From Brachionus plicatilis (lineage: Eukaryota > Rotifera > Eurotatoria > Ploima > Brachionidae), in the NCBI GenBank assembly GCA_010279815.1, contig QEOQ01000359.1, positions 129,239 to 193,238 on the forward strand: DNA of 64,000 bases, given 5' to 3'. A program made the translations under genes and the position numbers. Position 1 is the first letter of the stretch; every line of letters starts with the position of its first letter. Positions 33,654 through 44,803 of the stretch are shown here, piece after piece. The notes under the pieces were generated by a model. The model was not told the origin of the DNA, did no database searches, and was given only the letters and a program-made list of their open reading frames with translations.

Positions 33654-35478
33654 TTTTGGTTAAAATTTTTGAGTATGTTTTTTTTTTTCTCTAAATAAAA
33701 ATAAAATGAATTTCAAAAACGAATTTATAATTTAAAAATTTAGGGAACATGTGCTTGAAAGTATAAATTGCAGTAGCTTTATTCGTACGTGTAGGTATGA
33801 GTATTTATGAATAGAAAGCTTGGTGAATTTTGAGTGTCTTAAAATTATTTTTTTAAAAAAATTATTTTTATTTTTTAGTCCAATTTTTATTAAATTTTTT
33901 TTTACCTATTCATTTCCTTTTTTTAATCAAAAGATAACTTTCAAACATAAATTAACAAAAGTTTTAAAAAACTTGCCTTGAGACTATTTTTTAAGACATT
34001 CTAGGCAAAAATAAAATTTTTTGAAAAAATTAAATTAAATTGGCTTGACTAAAAAAATCTGATTGATTTATTATTTCTTTACTTTTATCAAAAAATAAAA
34101 AAAAATAATAAAATTAATTTCCAAGAATATTAATATTCAAAATGAGCAAAAAAAGGTTAAAATTTCAAAAATAATTAGAATTCAATTTTTTTAGTAAATA
34201 AAAATTCATTTTGTAAAAAAATAATTTATATCAAGTCGAGCTAAAATTTAATTTTTTGTAGAATAATTTCGAGAGTAAAAAAAAATTTCTTCTTAATCTT
34301 CATTAATTAATCTTAGCCTGCAAAAGTTAATTTACATTTATAATCAGCAAATTTAAAGTTAGTTTTAAAATCAAAAATCTTTTTAGTTGTCTAATTCACG
34401 AATATCACAATGATTTCACAATTGTGCTTCCATTTCCTTGAAATTATCAAAAATTTCGAAAATTTTTTTTTCTATTATTTTATCCCGCTTAATAACTCCT
34501 AAAAAAATTTAGAATTTGAAATGAGTCTAAATAAATGAAGAAGAATAATAAAATGGATAAAAAATTAAATTTTTTAATCTAAAGTTTTTTTATTTTTAAT
34601 CGTGATTTATTTTTTTTGTATCTAAATTTTTGATTGCATCACAAAAATACATAACCAAAAAATTATTTTTCGTAATTTTACATACATATTTTACTATAGA
34701 TTAATTTTCTATTCACACTTTCAGTTTATTTTTATTTTTGAATTTTGAATTTTGAATTTTGACAAAAAATTAATATATTTTTAGAATTCATAATATTGAA
34801 TTAAATAATCCTGAAAAGAATTATTTAGCGATTGTAAAGTAGCTCAGCAAAAGCTTGGTAAATTTATTTTACTAAAATAAATTTTTTCTATATATTTAAA
34901 TTCTTTTTAAATATAATAAAATCAGAAATTAAAATTTTTGAAAATCAACATGACATTTTTTATTAGTATATCTGTAAATCTAACCATATTTTTTTAAGTT
35001 TTTTTTTTTTAATTTGAAGTAACTTGAAGGAGCTCGTCATAGATAAACAAATAAAAAATAAAATCTAATTTCTTTTGATTAACTTTGTTTTATTTTATGA
35101 AATTTTATAAAATTTTTTTTCAATAATTTTTTATAATCTTTGTTTTTAATCTTCAGATTTTGAAGGAACTTTTAATAAAGAGCAACTAAATAAAATATTC
35201 TATATCTGTGGTAATTTTCCTTTTTTTAATTTTATTTAACTGGCAGTCCTTATTCGAAAGAATGCTTTTTTTTAGGTCTAATTTTCCGAAGCTACTTAGA
35301 CTAGCTTGGAACCAAAGCTTATAGAATAAAGCTTTGATTAATTTCAAAATTCCATTTGTTTTGATAATGATTTGTAAAATTATATTTGTAAAAGAGAAAT
35401 AAAATTTTTTTTTGTTTTTTTAATTTATTAGAAATTAAAGATTTAATAAAAAAGTATAATTTTACATCAAATAGAATT
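33654..35478. other. Intergenic between FKBP and small ORFs
   Basis: AT-rich. At about 35028-35062 there is a plus-oriented LINE tail fragment (GAAGGAGCTCG then AAACAAATAAAAA). No gene recognised. Confidence 0.5.
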
Positions 35479-35718
35479 TTATTTCTTTTCTTTTGGTTCT
35501 ATTGTGTTTTTTTCCGAAATAAATTTTTCAAGTAGAACGTCATTTTTTTTCACATATTTTAACTTTTTAATTGTAATCGACGACTTTCCGAGTCTTCTGA
35601 ATGACACCAATTCTTCCATTTGATTCTTTTCATAGGCTCTCTTTTCAGTAACCATTTTATAATCGGAAATGAAATTTGAAATTAAAACAAAATGAGTTTT
35701 ATTAATAGATATTGTCAT
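35479..35718 (-). CDS. Hypothetical small protein, 79 aa
   Basis: The frame MTISINKTHFVLISNFISDY…KNTIEPKEKK is Lys-rich with mixed polar content, not the Phe/Ile/Asn bias of random AT-rich frames. It is in the same frame as the 70-aa ORF just upstream (35755-35967), separated by two in-frame stops in 36 bases. Either both are exons of one gene with an intron I cannot place, or one or both are chance. No family recognised. Confidence 0.3.
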   Translation of the reverse strand: MTISINKTHFVLISNFISDYKMVTEKRAYEKNQMEELVSFRRLGKSSITIKKLKYVKKNDVLLEKFISEKNTIEPKEKK

Positions 35719-35754
35719 TATTTATATATTTAAATGAAAAAAATGGGGAAAAGT

Positions 35755-35967
35755 TTACAGTCTATTTAATTTATCAGACATTTCATCGATTTTAATCTGA
35801 ACGTGCGGGGTTAAATTTATCAAAATATTTGAATAGGTCAGTCCTTTTTCAAAACTAAAGTCAACTATCTTGTCTTGTAAATTTTCGGTCAATTTCATTA
35901 ATTCCTTAATTTTTATATCATCCATTTGATTATTGGAACTAAAACTTGCGTAAGTATCGTTTTCCAT
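35755..35967 (-). CDS. Hypothetical small helical protein, 70 aa
   Basis: MENDTYASFSSNNQMDDIKI…VQIKIDEMSDKLNRL. It is strongly helical with heptad-like spacing (IKELMKLTENLQDKIVDF; VQIKIDEMSDKL), as in small coiled-coil adaptor subunits. The start lies 217 bases upstream of the divergent PIX gene start, which could make a shared promoter. No family assignment. Composition is better than chance for this genome but there is no homology evidence. Confidence 0.45.
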   Translation of the reverse strand: MENDTYASFSSNNQMDDIKIKELMKLTENLQDKIVDFSFEKGLTYSNILINLTPHVQIKIDEMSDKLNRL

Positions 35968-36184
35968 TGTCTAAATTAGAAAAATAATTTTTCAAAAATG
36001 AGCTCTCGCAAATGAGATATATTTTTTTTCAAACATAAATTTAAATCAAGCTTTTTGTAAGTTTAATTAAAAAAATTGGACAATTTTCATGTCACCCCTA
36101 CCAAATTTCAGCTTTTAATAATTTAGTGCCAAAAACAAATTTTGATTCAATTTTTATAAATTTTTAAATTTAAAAATTTTTCTA

Positions 36185-39100
36185 ATGGATAATAAAAACA
36201 GCCAGTGCCAAGGCAAAAAAGCAAGATGTCTGTTCAACTACAAGGCAACAATGACTGATGAAGTGAATTTTTGAAATATAAAAAAATTTTAATTGATTAA
36301 AATTGGTTAAAATTTTTGAAGCTGAATATTAAAACTGATGATATTATTGTGCTAATTCAGTGCTCCGATGATGAAACTTGGTTTGAGGGCACCCTGAATG
36401 GCTTGACCGGTTGGTTTCCGAGTAACTACGTGCAAATATTAGAAGAACAAGCTGAAATTAGAATTTCTCAGAGCTGTGAGAGTTGTTCTAGTGAAGATGA
36501 AAAGTCAAGAAACAAAGTGAAGTTAAGAAAAAAAATTTTCCCTTAATTAATCAATTTTTTAAAGTATGTCCACGAGTTAAAGTTAATAGAGGAGAATTTT
36601 TTAGACGAAATCTGTAAATTTGTAAAAATAACCATTTTACCTTTAAAATCAAATGAAGAAATGTAAACTTTTTATTCAAGTTGAATTTTTTTGTATCTTT
36701 TTAAATTTGAAGATTTAACGCTGCCTTTGTAAATAGCCTTAGTTCATGCTTGGATGAAGTTATCCGATGCCATCAAGTTTTCTATCAGCAACTCAAAGAA
36801 CTACCAGAGTATTCAAAATTTAAAATTACTTTTTGTTTTTTTAATATTGCTAAATAAGGGATGGAAATACAAAGATCGGTCACTTTATGATAAATTTTGC
36901 ACCTCAATTTAAAAATGTTTATGAAAATTATGCCAGAAATAATCCAAAATTTACCCATCTAATAAACAATAAAAAGTGTGAAATTTTTATTCTAAAATAA
37001 ATTTTTTTTTCAAATTCTTTTTAGAGAAAAGTTGAGTAAATTTTTTGAATCGTCAATTTCTAAAATGTCTTCACCACTTTTGACTACAACATCCACAATT
37101 ACGGTTGCCATTTATTTTACCAAATTTTTGGCCACACCATTCAAGCAACTAGAGATTTATGTCAAATTTTTGAAAGAAATTCAACGATATACAAAAGTAA
37201 CAAGATTTTTAATTGAAATTTTATTTTAATTTTTTTATTTAAGGATTCTCATGTTGATAGGGGCGATGTCCAAAGATCGATTGAATTTTATTCAGAATTG
37301 ACCGTAAGTTTTAATTTAGAATATATTTTTTAAGAATAAAAAATTGAGTTAAATATTTAAAATTTTATAAAAATTAATTCATTCAAAATAGAAAAATAGG
37401 AAAAATACTCAGACATCAGAGAGCGTAAGAGATATTTTACCATAGACAATTACCGGCATGTTATAATTATGTTTAAAATTTAATAAACTTTAACATAGAC
37501 CATCCAGCTTAACACTAAGCTCTAAAGCTTTTTCTTAAAGTTTAAATTAATTATTAAAAAATGATGAAAAAATCAGAATCTATTTTATTAATCCGGAATT
37601 ATTAATTTTGACTTAAAGGTTGACTTGATGTTAAAAAAAAATTGTGTGGCTTTGATTTAAATTTGTTACTCTAAAACAAGTCTGGATAAACTAATTTTGT
37701 CTTATAAATTATTCAAAAATATCTAAATAAAAAAGATTACGATTGATGATTTTTAATTAATCTGGAAAAATGTGAGGTTTTTTTTTTAATAATTCGTAAT
37801 TTTATCCTTTTTTTGTAAATTTTTTAATACTTGATAATTATTTAATTTTGAAAATTTCCCTCTAAAATGTTTTTTCTCTTTAAATTTTTCGATTTGCATT
37901 TTTTGAAAATTTTTATTTTTTGGAAAATAAAAATTAAAAAGTACTGTGAATTTTAGAACAAAAATGATCAAAACTAAAAATTTTTTTTACTTTAATATTT
38001 AAATTGCTTCAGTAATTTCTACTAGATGAATCAATTAAAGTATTTGCGAAATCAAGCTCACCACGCAAACAATTTTGTGAAAATACTCATAATGGTGAAA
38101 TTTAAAATAAACGCAAATTGAAGTTTCAGATCAAATTTAAAAACTTAATTAATCTAATGATTTTGGTAATTTTTAAGAAATAAACACTAAAAATTACGAT
38201 TAAGAATTACGAAATTGCGAAAATTAATAAGACATTTTATGTAAAATAATGGTTCATTATCAAATTATCATCAAAATAATTGATCTCTTAGTTGTTTTAC
38301 AAAAAACAATTAATAATTTAAATAATTCAGGTTAAGTTAATTCACAAATTCAAATTCAAAACTTTTATGTTCATTCATTCATTCAAACAGCAATAATTTT
38401 ATTTTTCCACTTAAACAAATTATAAATTTTAAAATAGTAAATTTAATTCTCTTTAGAAGATATCAATTAAAATCATTTAAAATATTTAAACTTGTTAAGG
38501 TTCAATAAAAGGGACATTTTAAAATTTTAAATAAGAAAATAAACTTGACATGTCAAGTAATTGCTTTGGAAGCAATTTTTTTTCTCTATTATAAAAAAAA
38601 AATTTATCAATTTATATTTTGATCTTTGAACTTGATCTCAAACTTCAATTTGCAAAAATAAAAATCAAAAACACAAATAAAACAGTATTAAAATTTTCAC
38701 AACTTTGTTCTAATACTTCAATCAATTTTCTTTCAACTCTCTCAGGTTTATGAAATTTGTTTTCAGTTGAACCATCTTAATTTTAAATTTGTGAACATAA
38801 TTGAAAATAAATTTAATTTTACATTATAAATCGAAAAATTAATTTAAAAAGCATTAAGAGGATGGGAATAAAATTAAATTTATTTATAAAAAAGTGTAAT
38901 TAAATAGAATTTAGAGAAATTTATTGAAGTCGGAGAGCCAAAGGTCTTAGTAAAAAAACTTTCAATCTTATTCTGAAATTCAAAATAAGAAATTGATAAA
39001 ATTTTTTTCACAAAAAATAGCTAATTAAAAATAAATTTTAAACCTCCTATTTTTTATCTTAATTGTTCAAAATAATTCTTAATTATTCACTAATGCAAAA

Positions 39101-42100
39101 AAATGTAAAAAATAGTTAATAGAAAAGCATGTTCACTTGAATTTTCTACTTTGCACTTTTATGTCACTTTTATGTTAAAGTAACGATTTGCCAAGAGAAT
39201 TTTATTTAAATAAACGTAAAATAAATTTCAATATTTTCTAAAAGTTTTAATTGTAAGATATTCATGGAAAATCATAACTGAATTTAAAAAATTTATTATT
39301 TTTGCTAAAATGTGCAGAGTTGATTATTCAAGATTAAATCCATTGTTTAATTAGGACTTGCTTTTCTAAAATTAATTGTATTATGTACTTGTAAAATGTG
39401 GTTGTCCCTAAAAAGCGGAATCCGGAACGCGGAACACGGAATTCCGTGGCCCAAATTCCGCCAAAAAAATCGAAAAAAAAATCTTCCGGCGGAATTTAAA
39501 AATCTACTAAAAGACGGAAATTCTGCTTTTTAGTATGTGTTTTACGGAATTAAAAAATTTTTTTTTCGATTTTTTTGGCGGAATTTGGGCCACGGAATTC
39601 CGTGTTCCGCGTTCCGGATTCCGCTTTTTAGGGACAACCTAAAATGTAAAAAAATAAAGTCCTTTTTAAGTCAATTCAGTAAATTGACTTTAAAAAATTT
39701 TCAAGGTATTTGATTTTTAGAAATTCAGTGCATAATGATAAAAAAAAAGAATAACTATTTTTTATAAGTTCAAAATTAGTTCTGTGCATGCAACATTTTT
39801 GATTTTTTTTGCTATCAAAACTAAATTGTATTTTTATTTATCAATTCAAATAAACGTCCATTTGGATAAATAAAAATAATTGATATAAAAATTAATGTTT
39901 GTAAAATAAAATTTAAATCAATAAGAAAAAAATTAAATCGTTTTGAAAATTATTTACGTAAAAAGAGTCACTTATCATTGACTAAAATTGACTACTTTTT
40001 CTCTTGTTAAAAAATTTAAAAAATTTTTAAATATCATTTTTTTAAGAATTCGATTTTGGAAATTAGAAAAATGAGAGAATACGAATTAGACATCATGTCA
40101 AGCAAGATAAACAATTTAGACGAAAATTTGTTCAAAAAAGGTGAATCGTCTTATTTGTCCCAAGCAGTTCTGATAACAGAAACTGGTGAAATTAGAGATA
40201 GAATTTTGATACTGATCTCAAATCATATGGTGATTCTTTCACCTACAAATGACCCGAATGAATTCGATTTTGAGACAAGAATATTTTTTTTAAACCAGGA
40301 TAATAAAAAAGCAGCTCAAATAAAAAAAATCACCAATATTGATTCTCTTAAAAATGTTTATGGACCCAATTTGGACAGCTCAAATTTTGTGAATAAATAT
40401 TGTTTCGAGTTGAGCGATGTAACTTTACAAAATAAAGTCAACTCGGGCCATGTTGCAAAATTTCTTGTAATGTGTTCAACTTTTTATGATCTAAAAATGT
40501 GGATTGAACTCATCACTGACGTAATAAATAGAACTCAGACAAATTTGAATTTGTCAACCTTAAAAAAAAACTCATCTATTAGCAAACAAAAAAATGACAA
40601 TTCTAAATCTTTCACCTCGCCAAGCATTGTCAGAACAAAGAGCAAAAAAATGTTCTGTATTAGACCTCATGCACCTCTGATACCACATTTTCAGTTGCCT
40701 AACGATATTCCGATTTTGAACAATCACGATCCAAATTCAACACTAAAGAGATTTATGTACAAAAAGCCGAAATCTTCTGACATTGGAAAATGTATGTAAA
40801 TGTTTTTTTTAATTTTCTTAACTGACAGCAAAACAAAAATTCTAAAATTTATTTATTTATTTATTTGTATATCTGTACCGAGCTAAAGCTTCTTCAGATT
40901 AAAAAAAAAAAATAAAAAATGAAAATAAAGTTAAATAAAATAGAATAAAAATATAAAATAAAAAAAAAAATAAAGTAAAAATGATATAAGTAGATAGTAG
41001 TAAAGTAGATAAAATTAAAATAAGATAAATTTTGACAGAGAGTAACAGAATGCATGTTTTTAAATATTTGATGATTCAGGGAAAAAAGAAGAAATAGTAA
41101 GGTAGCAATTACACAATGGAGTTGGGTACTCGATGTATCATGATTCGAAACCTTTGTTATATTCTTCCACCAGACTAACAGTTAATGGAACAGAATGGCT
41201 CAGTCCTGCCCTAATATATCTCTCTCTTAGTAAAGTTAAGGATGTATTTTATATATAGAGACGATCAATCGGTAGATCACGGGAGAAGCTTTAATTTATT
41301 TATTTATTTGTGTATCTGTACCGAGCTAAAGCTCCTTCAGATTAAAAAAAAAATTATAAAAAAATAAAAATAAAGTTAAATAAAATAAAATAAAAATATA
41401 AAATATAAAATAAATAAAGTAAAATAAAATAAGTTAAAAAAAATTAAATCAATTTTAAATAAAGCAAGAATCTCATGATTTAGTTGACATTAATTACAGT
41501 GCTGATACGATAAAGGGATTTAACGATAATTAACGTTAATTTCCGTAATTTGATAAAATTTTACGATGATTAATATAAATTACCGTAAAATTCAAAAAGT
41601 AAAAATTTACAAATTTACGGTTATTTGAGTTAATTATGGAAATTTTTGTCAAATTACGGAATTTAATGTAATAAAATTGCTAAAATTTTTTGAAAAAAAA
41701 TCCTTTTTCTTGAAAAATTTAGATTTTTCGATACAGATATACAAATAAATAATAATAATTTTCAAATATATTTTTTTACTTAATTAAATGAAATATTGAA
41801 TTTTTTTTTGTAAAATTTGGTGAATTTTGGTAAATATAGTTATTTTTAGTTAAAAATGCAAAAATTGGTTAAATTAGGAGAAATAAATAGGTTGTCCCTG
41901 AAATGCTGAAGTGGAAGGTTTTTAAATTTAACTTTATTATTTAAAAAAAATCTAAGTTATTTATTATAAAAACAAGTAAATCTAATCGATTAAAAAAAAA
42001 CATTTTATGCACAATTCCAAACGAAACCATTAACCAATTTGTTTTACACTTGGCTTAAGGCATTTAATATTAAAACATTTTTAAAATTCAATAATTTTTG

Positions 42101-43750
42101 CTACTGAATAATGGATTTTTTAATTCAAACTCAATAAAAGAATTTCAAAATTTTTTTCTTCTAATTTTACATTTTAGTTTATCAAATTTCATGACAATTT
42201 TTCGTTCCGATTTTTCAGATTTCAGGGTCAACCAAATAAATAAACTTTTTAAGAGTCGTGGGAAAAAGGTACTTTTAACCTAAAAGGGAACCACTACCAT
42301 ATACCGTATTCCCTCGTTCGATTATGCTGCACTACAAGCTAAGACATGCAGATTAAAACATCAAATTTAAAATATTTTAGCATGGGTGAGATGTACTTTG
42401 GTGCATGGTCCAAAACCTGGTAGCTTAATTTATGGTGCGGCATAATCGAACGAGGGAATACGGTAAATATTAATCTGATTAATCTGAATTTGATTTTCGA
42501 AATTTTATAAAAAATACTTTGAATTCTTAAAAATAGTTTAAAAAATTTTTAAATTTAGTCTTCCAATGTTTTTTTGTTATTTTCTTTGTTTGTTTGTAGT
42601 ATAAAAAATTAAATTTTAATTTAAACAATTTTTACATTTTTTACTAAAATAACCAGATTTTACAACAAAAAATCAAATATTTCATAAAATTAAGCAAAAA
42701 AAATAATTATTAGACAAGAAATTGAAGATTTTCTATAGATTCGGAAAATTGCCAAAAATTTAAATCAAGATAATAACTCACCAAATAAAAGAAACAGAAC
42801 TAGGCTCCAAATTTTTGATATTATCAAATTTGAAAAGGGTATCATAAATTAAACATTTTTGAAAAAGAAATATTAATTTAATTTGCAGTCTTCTACAAAA
42901 AAATAATCCTTTTGATTTTTGGAAGGAAAAGAAAGAAATTTATCCAATTTTTTTTTCGATAAAAAAATTTAAATAAGATAAATATTCAATTTTCGATGAT
43001 TTTTTTTATTCAAATTTTTAAATCAGCATAATTTTTTGTTCAAATTCAAATTTGAAATTTTGTCTATTCGAATATATATTCAATTATCTTAAATCTTTGA
43101 TTAAATCAAATGAAATATTCCATTTAAATTAAATAAAATCTTACTTAATTTAATTTTTTGTACCTAGATCATGGAGCAGATGATGACCTAAAGCTTTTAA
43201 ATGTAATTGATTCATTAAGTAAAATCAAAATACGCCAAGGTTCTAATATCAGCTCAAAAAATTCGACATCAAATGTAAATGAAAAATCTAATCAAATCAA
43301 TAAATCAAATAATTCAATAAGAATGAGAGAAAACTTCAATGAATCATTTAACTCGACCTCTACCATGAATGAAAAAAGTCTTACCAAATATGTAAATCAA
43401 CTAGTTGAGGAAAAAAAACAGCTCGAAATTCAATTACATTCAGTAGGCAATGAATTGAATGAATTCAAAAAAGCGAATAGAGAATTAAAAACAGTAAAAG
43501 TTTTATTAATAATTGATGTTGACAAAATTTGATAGATTTTGTGAACAAATAAAATTTAATTTAAAAAAAACACTATTTAATTGAAAATTTTTAGATTCTA
43601 ATAAGCTATCAAAAACAATTGGAAATTGAGAAACAAGCACGTAAGAAGTTGGAGAATTCGGCCAAAAAAAACACCAAACAAAATCAAAAAATGATCTCTG
43701 ATGAACAAGTTAGTTTGACCATGAGTTTGGATCATGAATCGGCGATTTAA
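36185..43750 (+). CDS. ARHGEF7-like: PIX-type Rac/Cdc42 guanine nucleotide exchange factor (ARHGEF6/7-like)
   Basis: Ten exons: 36185-36262, 36322-36516, 36565-36662, 36713-36808, 36859-36975, 37025-37196, 37244-37303, 40047-40791, 43168-43493, 43595-43750. They join in frame to 680 aa. Residues ~13-70 are an SH3 domain (ARCLFNYKATMTDE; ETWFEGTLNGLTGWFPSNYV), which in PIX binds PAK. The DH domain follows (YVHELKLIEENFLDEICKF; FTKFLATPFKQLEIYVKFLK), then a PH domain (SSYLSQAVLITETGEIRDRI; FYDLKMWIELITDVINRT). The tail has PHAPLIPHFQLPNDIP and LKLLNVIDSLSKIKIRQGS, matching the PIX region that includes the GIT-binding part, a C-terminal coiled coil (KYVNQLVEEKKQLEIQLHSV) and the terminus HESAI, a class I PDZ ligand (S-x-I). 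No CH domain at the start. The expected role is a GIT-PIX scaffold at adhesion sites. Confidence 0.87.
38112..38653. mobile_element. MITE of the GGCAAATTGAAG family, copy 2
   Basis: Ends CGCAAATTGAAGTTTCAGAT and CTCAAACTTCAATTTGC. The interior matches copy 1 (27939-28497), including ATGGTTCATTATC and TAAACTTGACATGTC. Flanks AAAATAAA on the left and AAAAATAAA on the right look like a decayed 8-bp target duplication. Confidence 0.75.
39400..39639. mobile_element. MITE, GGTTGT-family, copy 2 (near-perfect hairpin)
   Basis: GGTTGTCCCTAAAAAGCGGA faces TCCGCTTTTTAGGGACAACC. The arms continue with GCGGAACACGGAATTCCGTG for about 75 bp, giving an almost complete hairpin of 240 bp. TAAAATGT flanks both sides (8 bp). 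It lies in a PIX intron. Confidence 0.85.
40848..41240 (-). mobile_element. LINE 3' end (minus strand), 5'-truncated
   Basis: Read on the minus strand: ERYIRAGLSHS-coding sequence, the conserved ACTCCATTGTGTAATTGCTA block, an AT-rich 3' UTR, then GAAGAAGCTTTAGCTCGGTA and a tail of AAAT repeats. It shows that the short GAGCTAAAGC(T/C)(C/T)CTTCAG repeats elsewhere in the window (5195, 28912, 35028, 41295, 45485, 57620) are tails of this LINE family and not a separate SINE. Confidence 0.75.
41295..41460 (-). mobile_element. Second LINE 3' tail in the same orientation
   Basis: AATTTATTTATTTATTTGTG then CTGTACCGAGCTAAAGCTCC; the same tail as the neighbour at 40848. Heavily 5'-truncated. Confidence 0.7.
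41890..42234. mobile_element. MITE, GGTTGT-family, copy 3 (9-bp target duplication)
   Basis: Left end GGTTGTCCCTGAAATGCTGA, right end TTTCAGGGTCAACC (inverted, one base lost). AAATAAATA stands exactly on both sides (41881-41889, 42235-42243). The interior does not match the other copies, only the ends do. Confidence 0.75.
42304..42463. mobile_element. Mariner-type foldback MITE (TA target)
   Basis: CCGTATTCCCTCGTTCGATT at the left and AATCGAACGAGGGAATACGG at the right, each next to TA, with arms extending through ATGCTGCAC/GTGCGGCAT. 160 bp. TA duplication suits Tc1/mariner-type elements. A half copy is at 782. Confidence 0.8.
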
Positions 43751-43907
43751 CAAATTGTAATTATTAAGACTAATTTTTGGATTTGATTTTTTAATCGAAT
43801 AAAGTTTTGTTTTATTTTAAAATTCAATAAAATAAATTTCTGTATTGACACACAGAAAAATTGCTGTTTAATTCGAGATAAATTTATTTGGAAAAATTTA
43901 GAAAAAA

Positions 43908-44803
43908 ATGCACTCAATTAGTAATCTAATGAAATTTAATAAAATTAATAATGAAATATTAAATTTTGAAAAAATGAGTCTGGACGAGTTAAAAAATCAC
44001 CAAAAAAAATTCATCAGCATCAAATCGAATACCAAACTGATTAATTGCCTAAAAGACAAGGGAGAAAAAATTGACCAAAATTTAAGGATTATTCAAGTTT
44101 TTTTTTTATGAAATTAACCAAAAAAAAATTTTATTATATTTATTTTAAGGAATTAATCCAAAATTTAGAAAACAAAAAAAATGAAAAACAAGAACCAGGT
44201 GAAGATTTGCAAATTTTGGTTGATAAAATGGACACACTTGAATTTGACCGAGAGAAAAGTGCTCAAGAAGAAATAGAAAAAGTGCAGAGAGAAAATTATT
44301 TTTCAAGAATTTCACTAAAGTCCGAAAGAAAAAGCGAAAAAAACATTGATGTAAAAAAACTCAATGAGATTAAGGCCAAGATAAAAATAAATATAGACAA
44401 ACAGTTTAAATACAAGGAATCTAAAGAAATTCCGGTTGATGAAGCATTTAAACTATTAAAAGAACACGAAAAGCGTATTCAAGTAATTAAGGGAAGTTCT
44501 TATATTAATTTTTTGTTTTACAGTTTTTTTTAGGAATGCCAGATGAAACAAGCAGCAGAGAGGCTTCTAATGGGACAATCAGTTAAGTACGAGTTTTCAT
44601 TTTTGGAAAAAAGTGAAAAAGAAAACTTGGTTTACCGTGAAAATGTCAGAGAGTTTGATGACGAAGATGATGAAGATGATGATGTCGAAGGTGAACAATT
44701 TTTTGACGATGAGTTCTATTCCGGGGTTGGCATTGATAAAATTCATAAGTCAGAAAAAATGAAATACAAGCAATACAGTGATGAGTTGGAAAAAGTCGAT
44801 TAA
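43908..44803 (+). CDS. POLR2M-like: POLR2M (Gdown1/GRINL1A)-like protein
   Basis: Three exons, 43908-44096, 44150-44482 and 44534-44803, all phase 0, give 263 aa. The N-terminal block MSLDELKNHQKKFISIKSNT…LINCLKDKGEKI parallels the conserved start of Gdown1 (a Leu/Glu helix, then C-x-L-x-D-K-G-x-K-I). The last exon has AAERLLMGQSVKYEF, YRENVREFDDEDDEDDDVEG and FFDDEF, like the acidic R-Y/E-x-V-R-x-D-E-D-D…DEF end of the vertebrate protein. In vertebrates Gdown1 binds RNA polymerase II and blocks TFIIF, keeping paused polymerase Mediator-dependent. The middle is Lys/Glu-rich and unconserved. It starts 157 bp after the PIX stop codon, and AATAAA lies at about 44859. Assigned from motif resemblance only. 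Confidence 0.6.

Larger units (their letters stand above)
37304..40046 (+). other. Large PIX intron with two MITEs
   Basis: This 2.7 kb intron lies between the DH and PH parts. It contains the MITE copies at 38112-38653 and 39400-39639. No exon seen. Confidence 0.7.
40792..43167 (+). other. PIX intron loaded with retroposon tails and foldbacks
   Basis: A 2.4 kb intron between the PH-containing exon and the coiled-coil exon. It contains two minus-oriented LINE 3' ends, an imperfect inverted repeat around 41540-41670 (CCGTAATTTGA motifs), GGTTGT-family copy 3 and a mariner-type foldback. Confidence 0.7.

Noticed and set aside
40855..41465. SINE family for the GAGCTAAAGCTCC repeats
   Set aside because: The copy at 40848-41240 continues into reverse transcriptase coding sequence, so these are LINE 3' tails.
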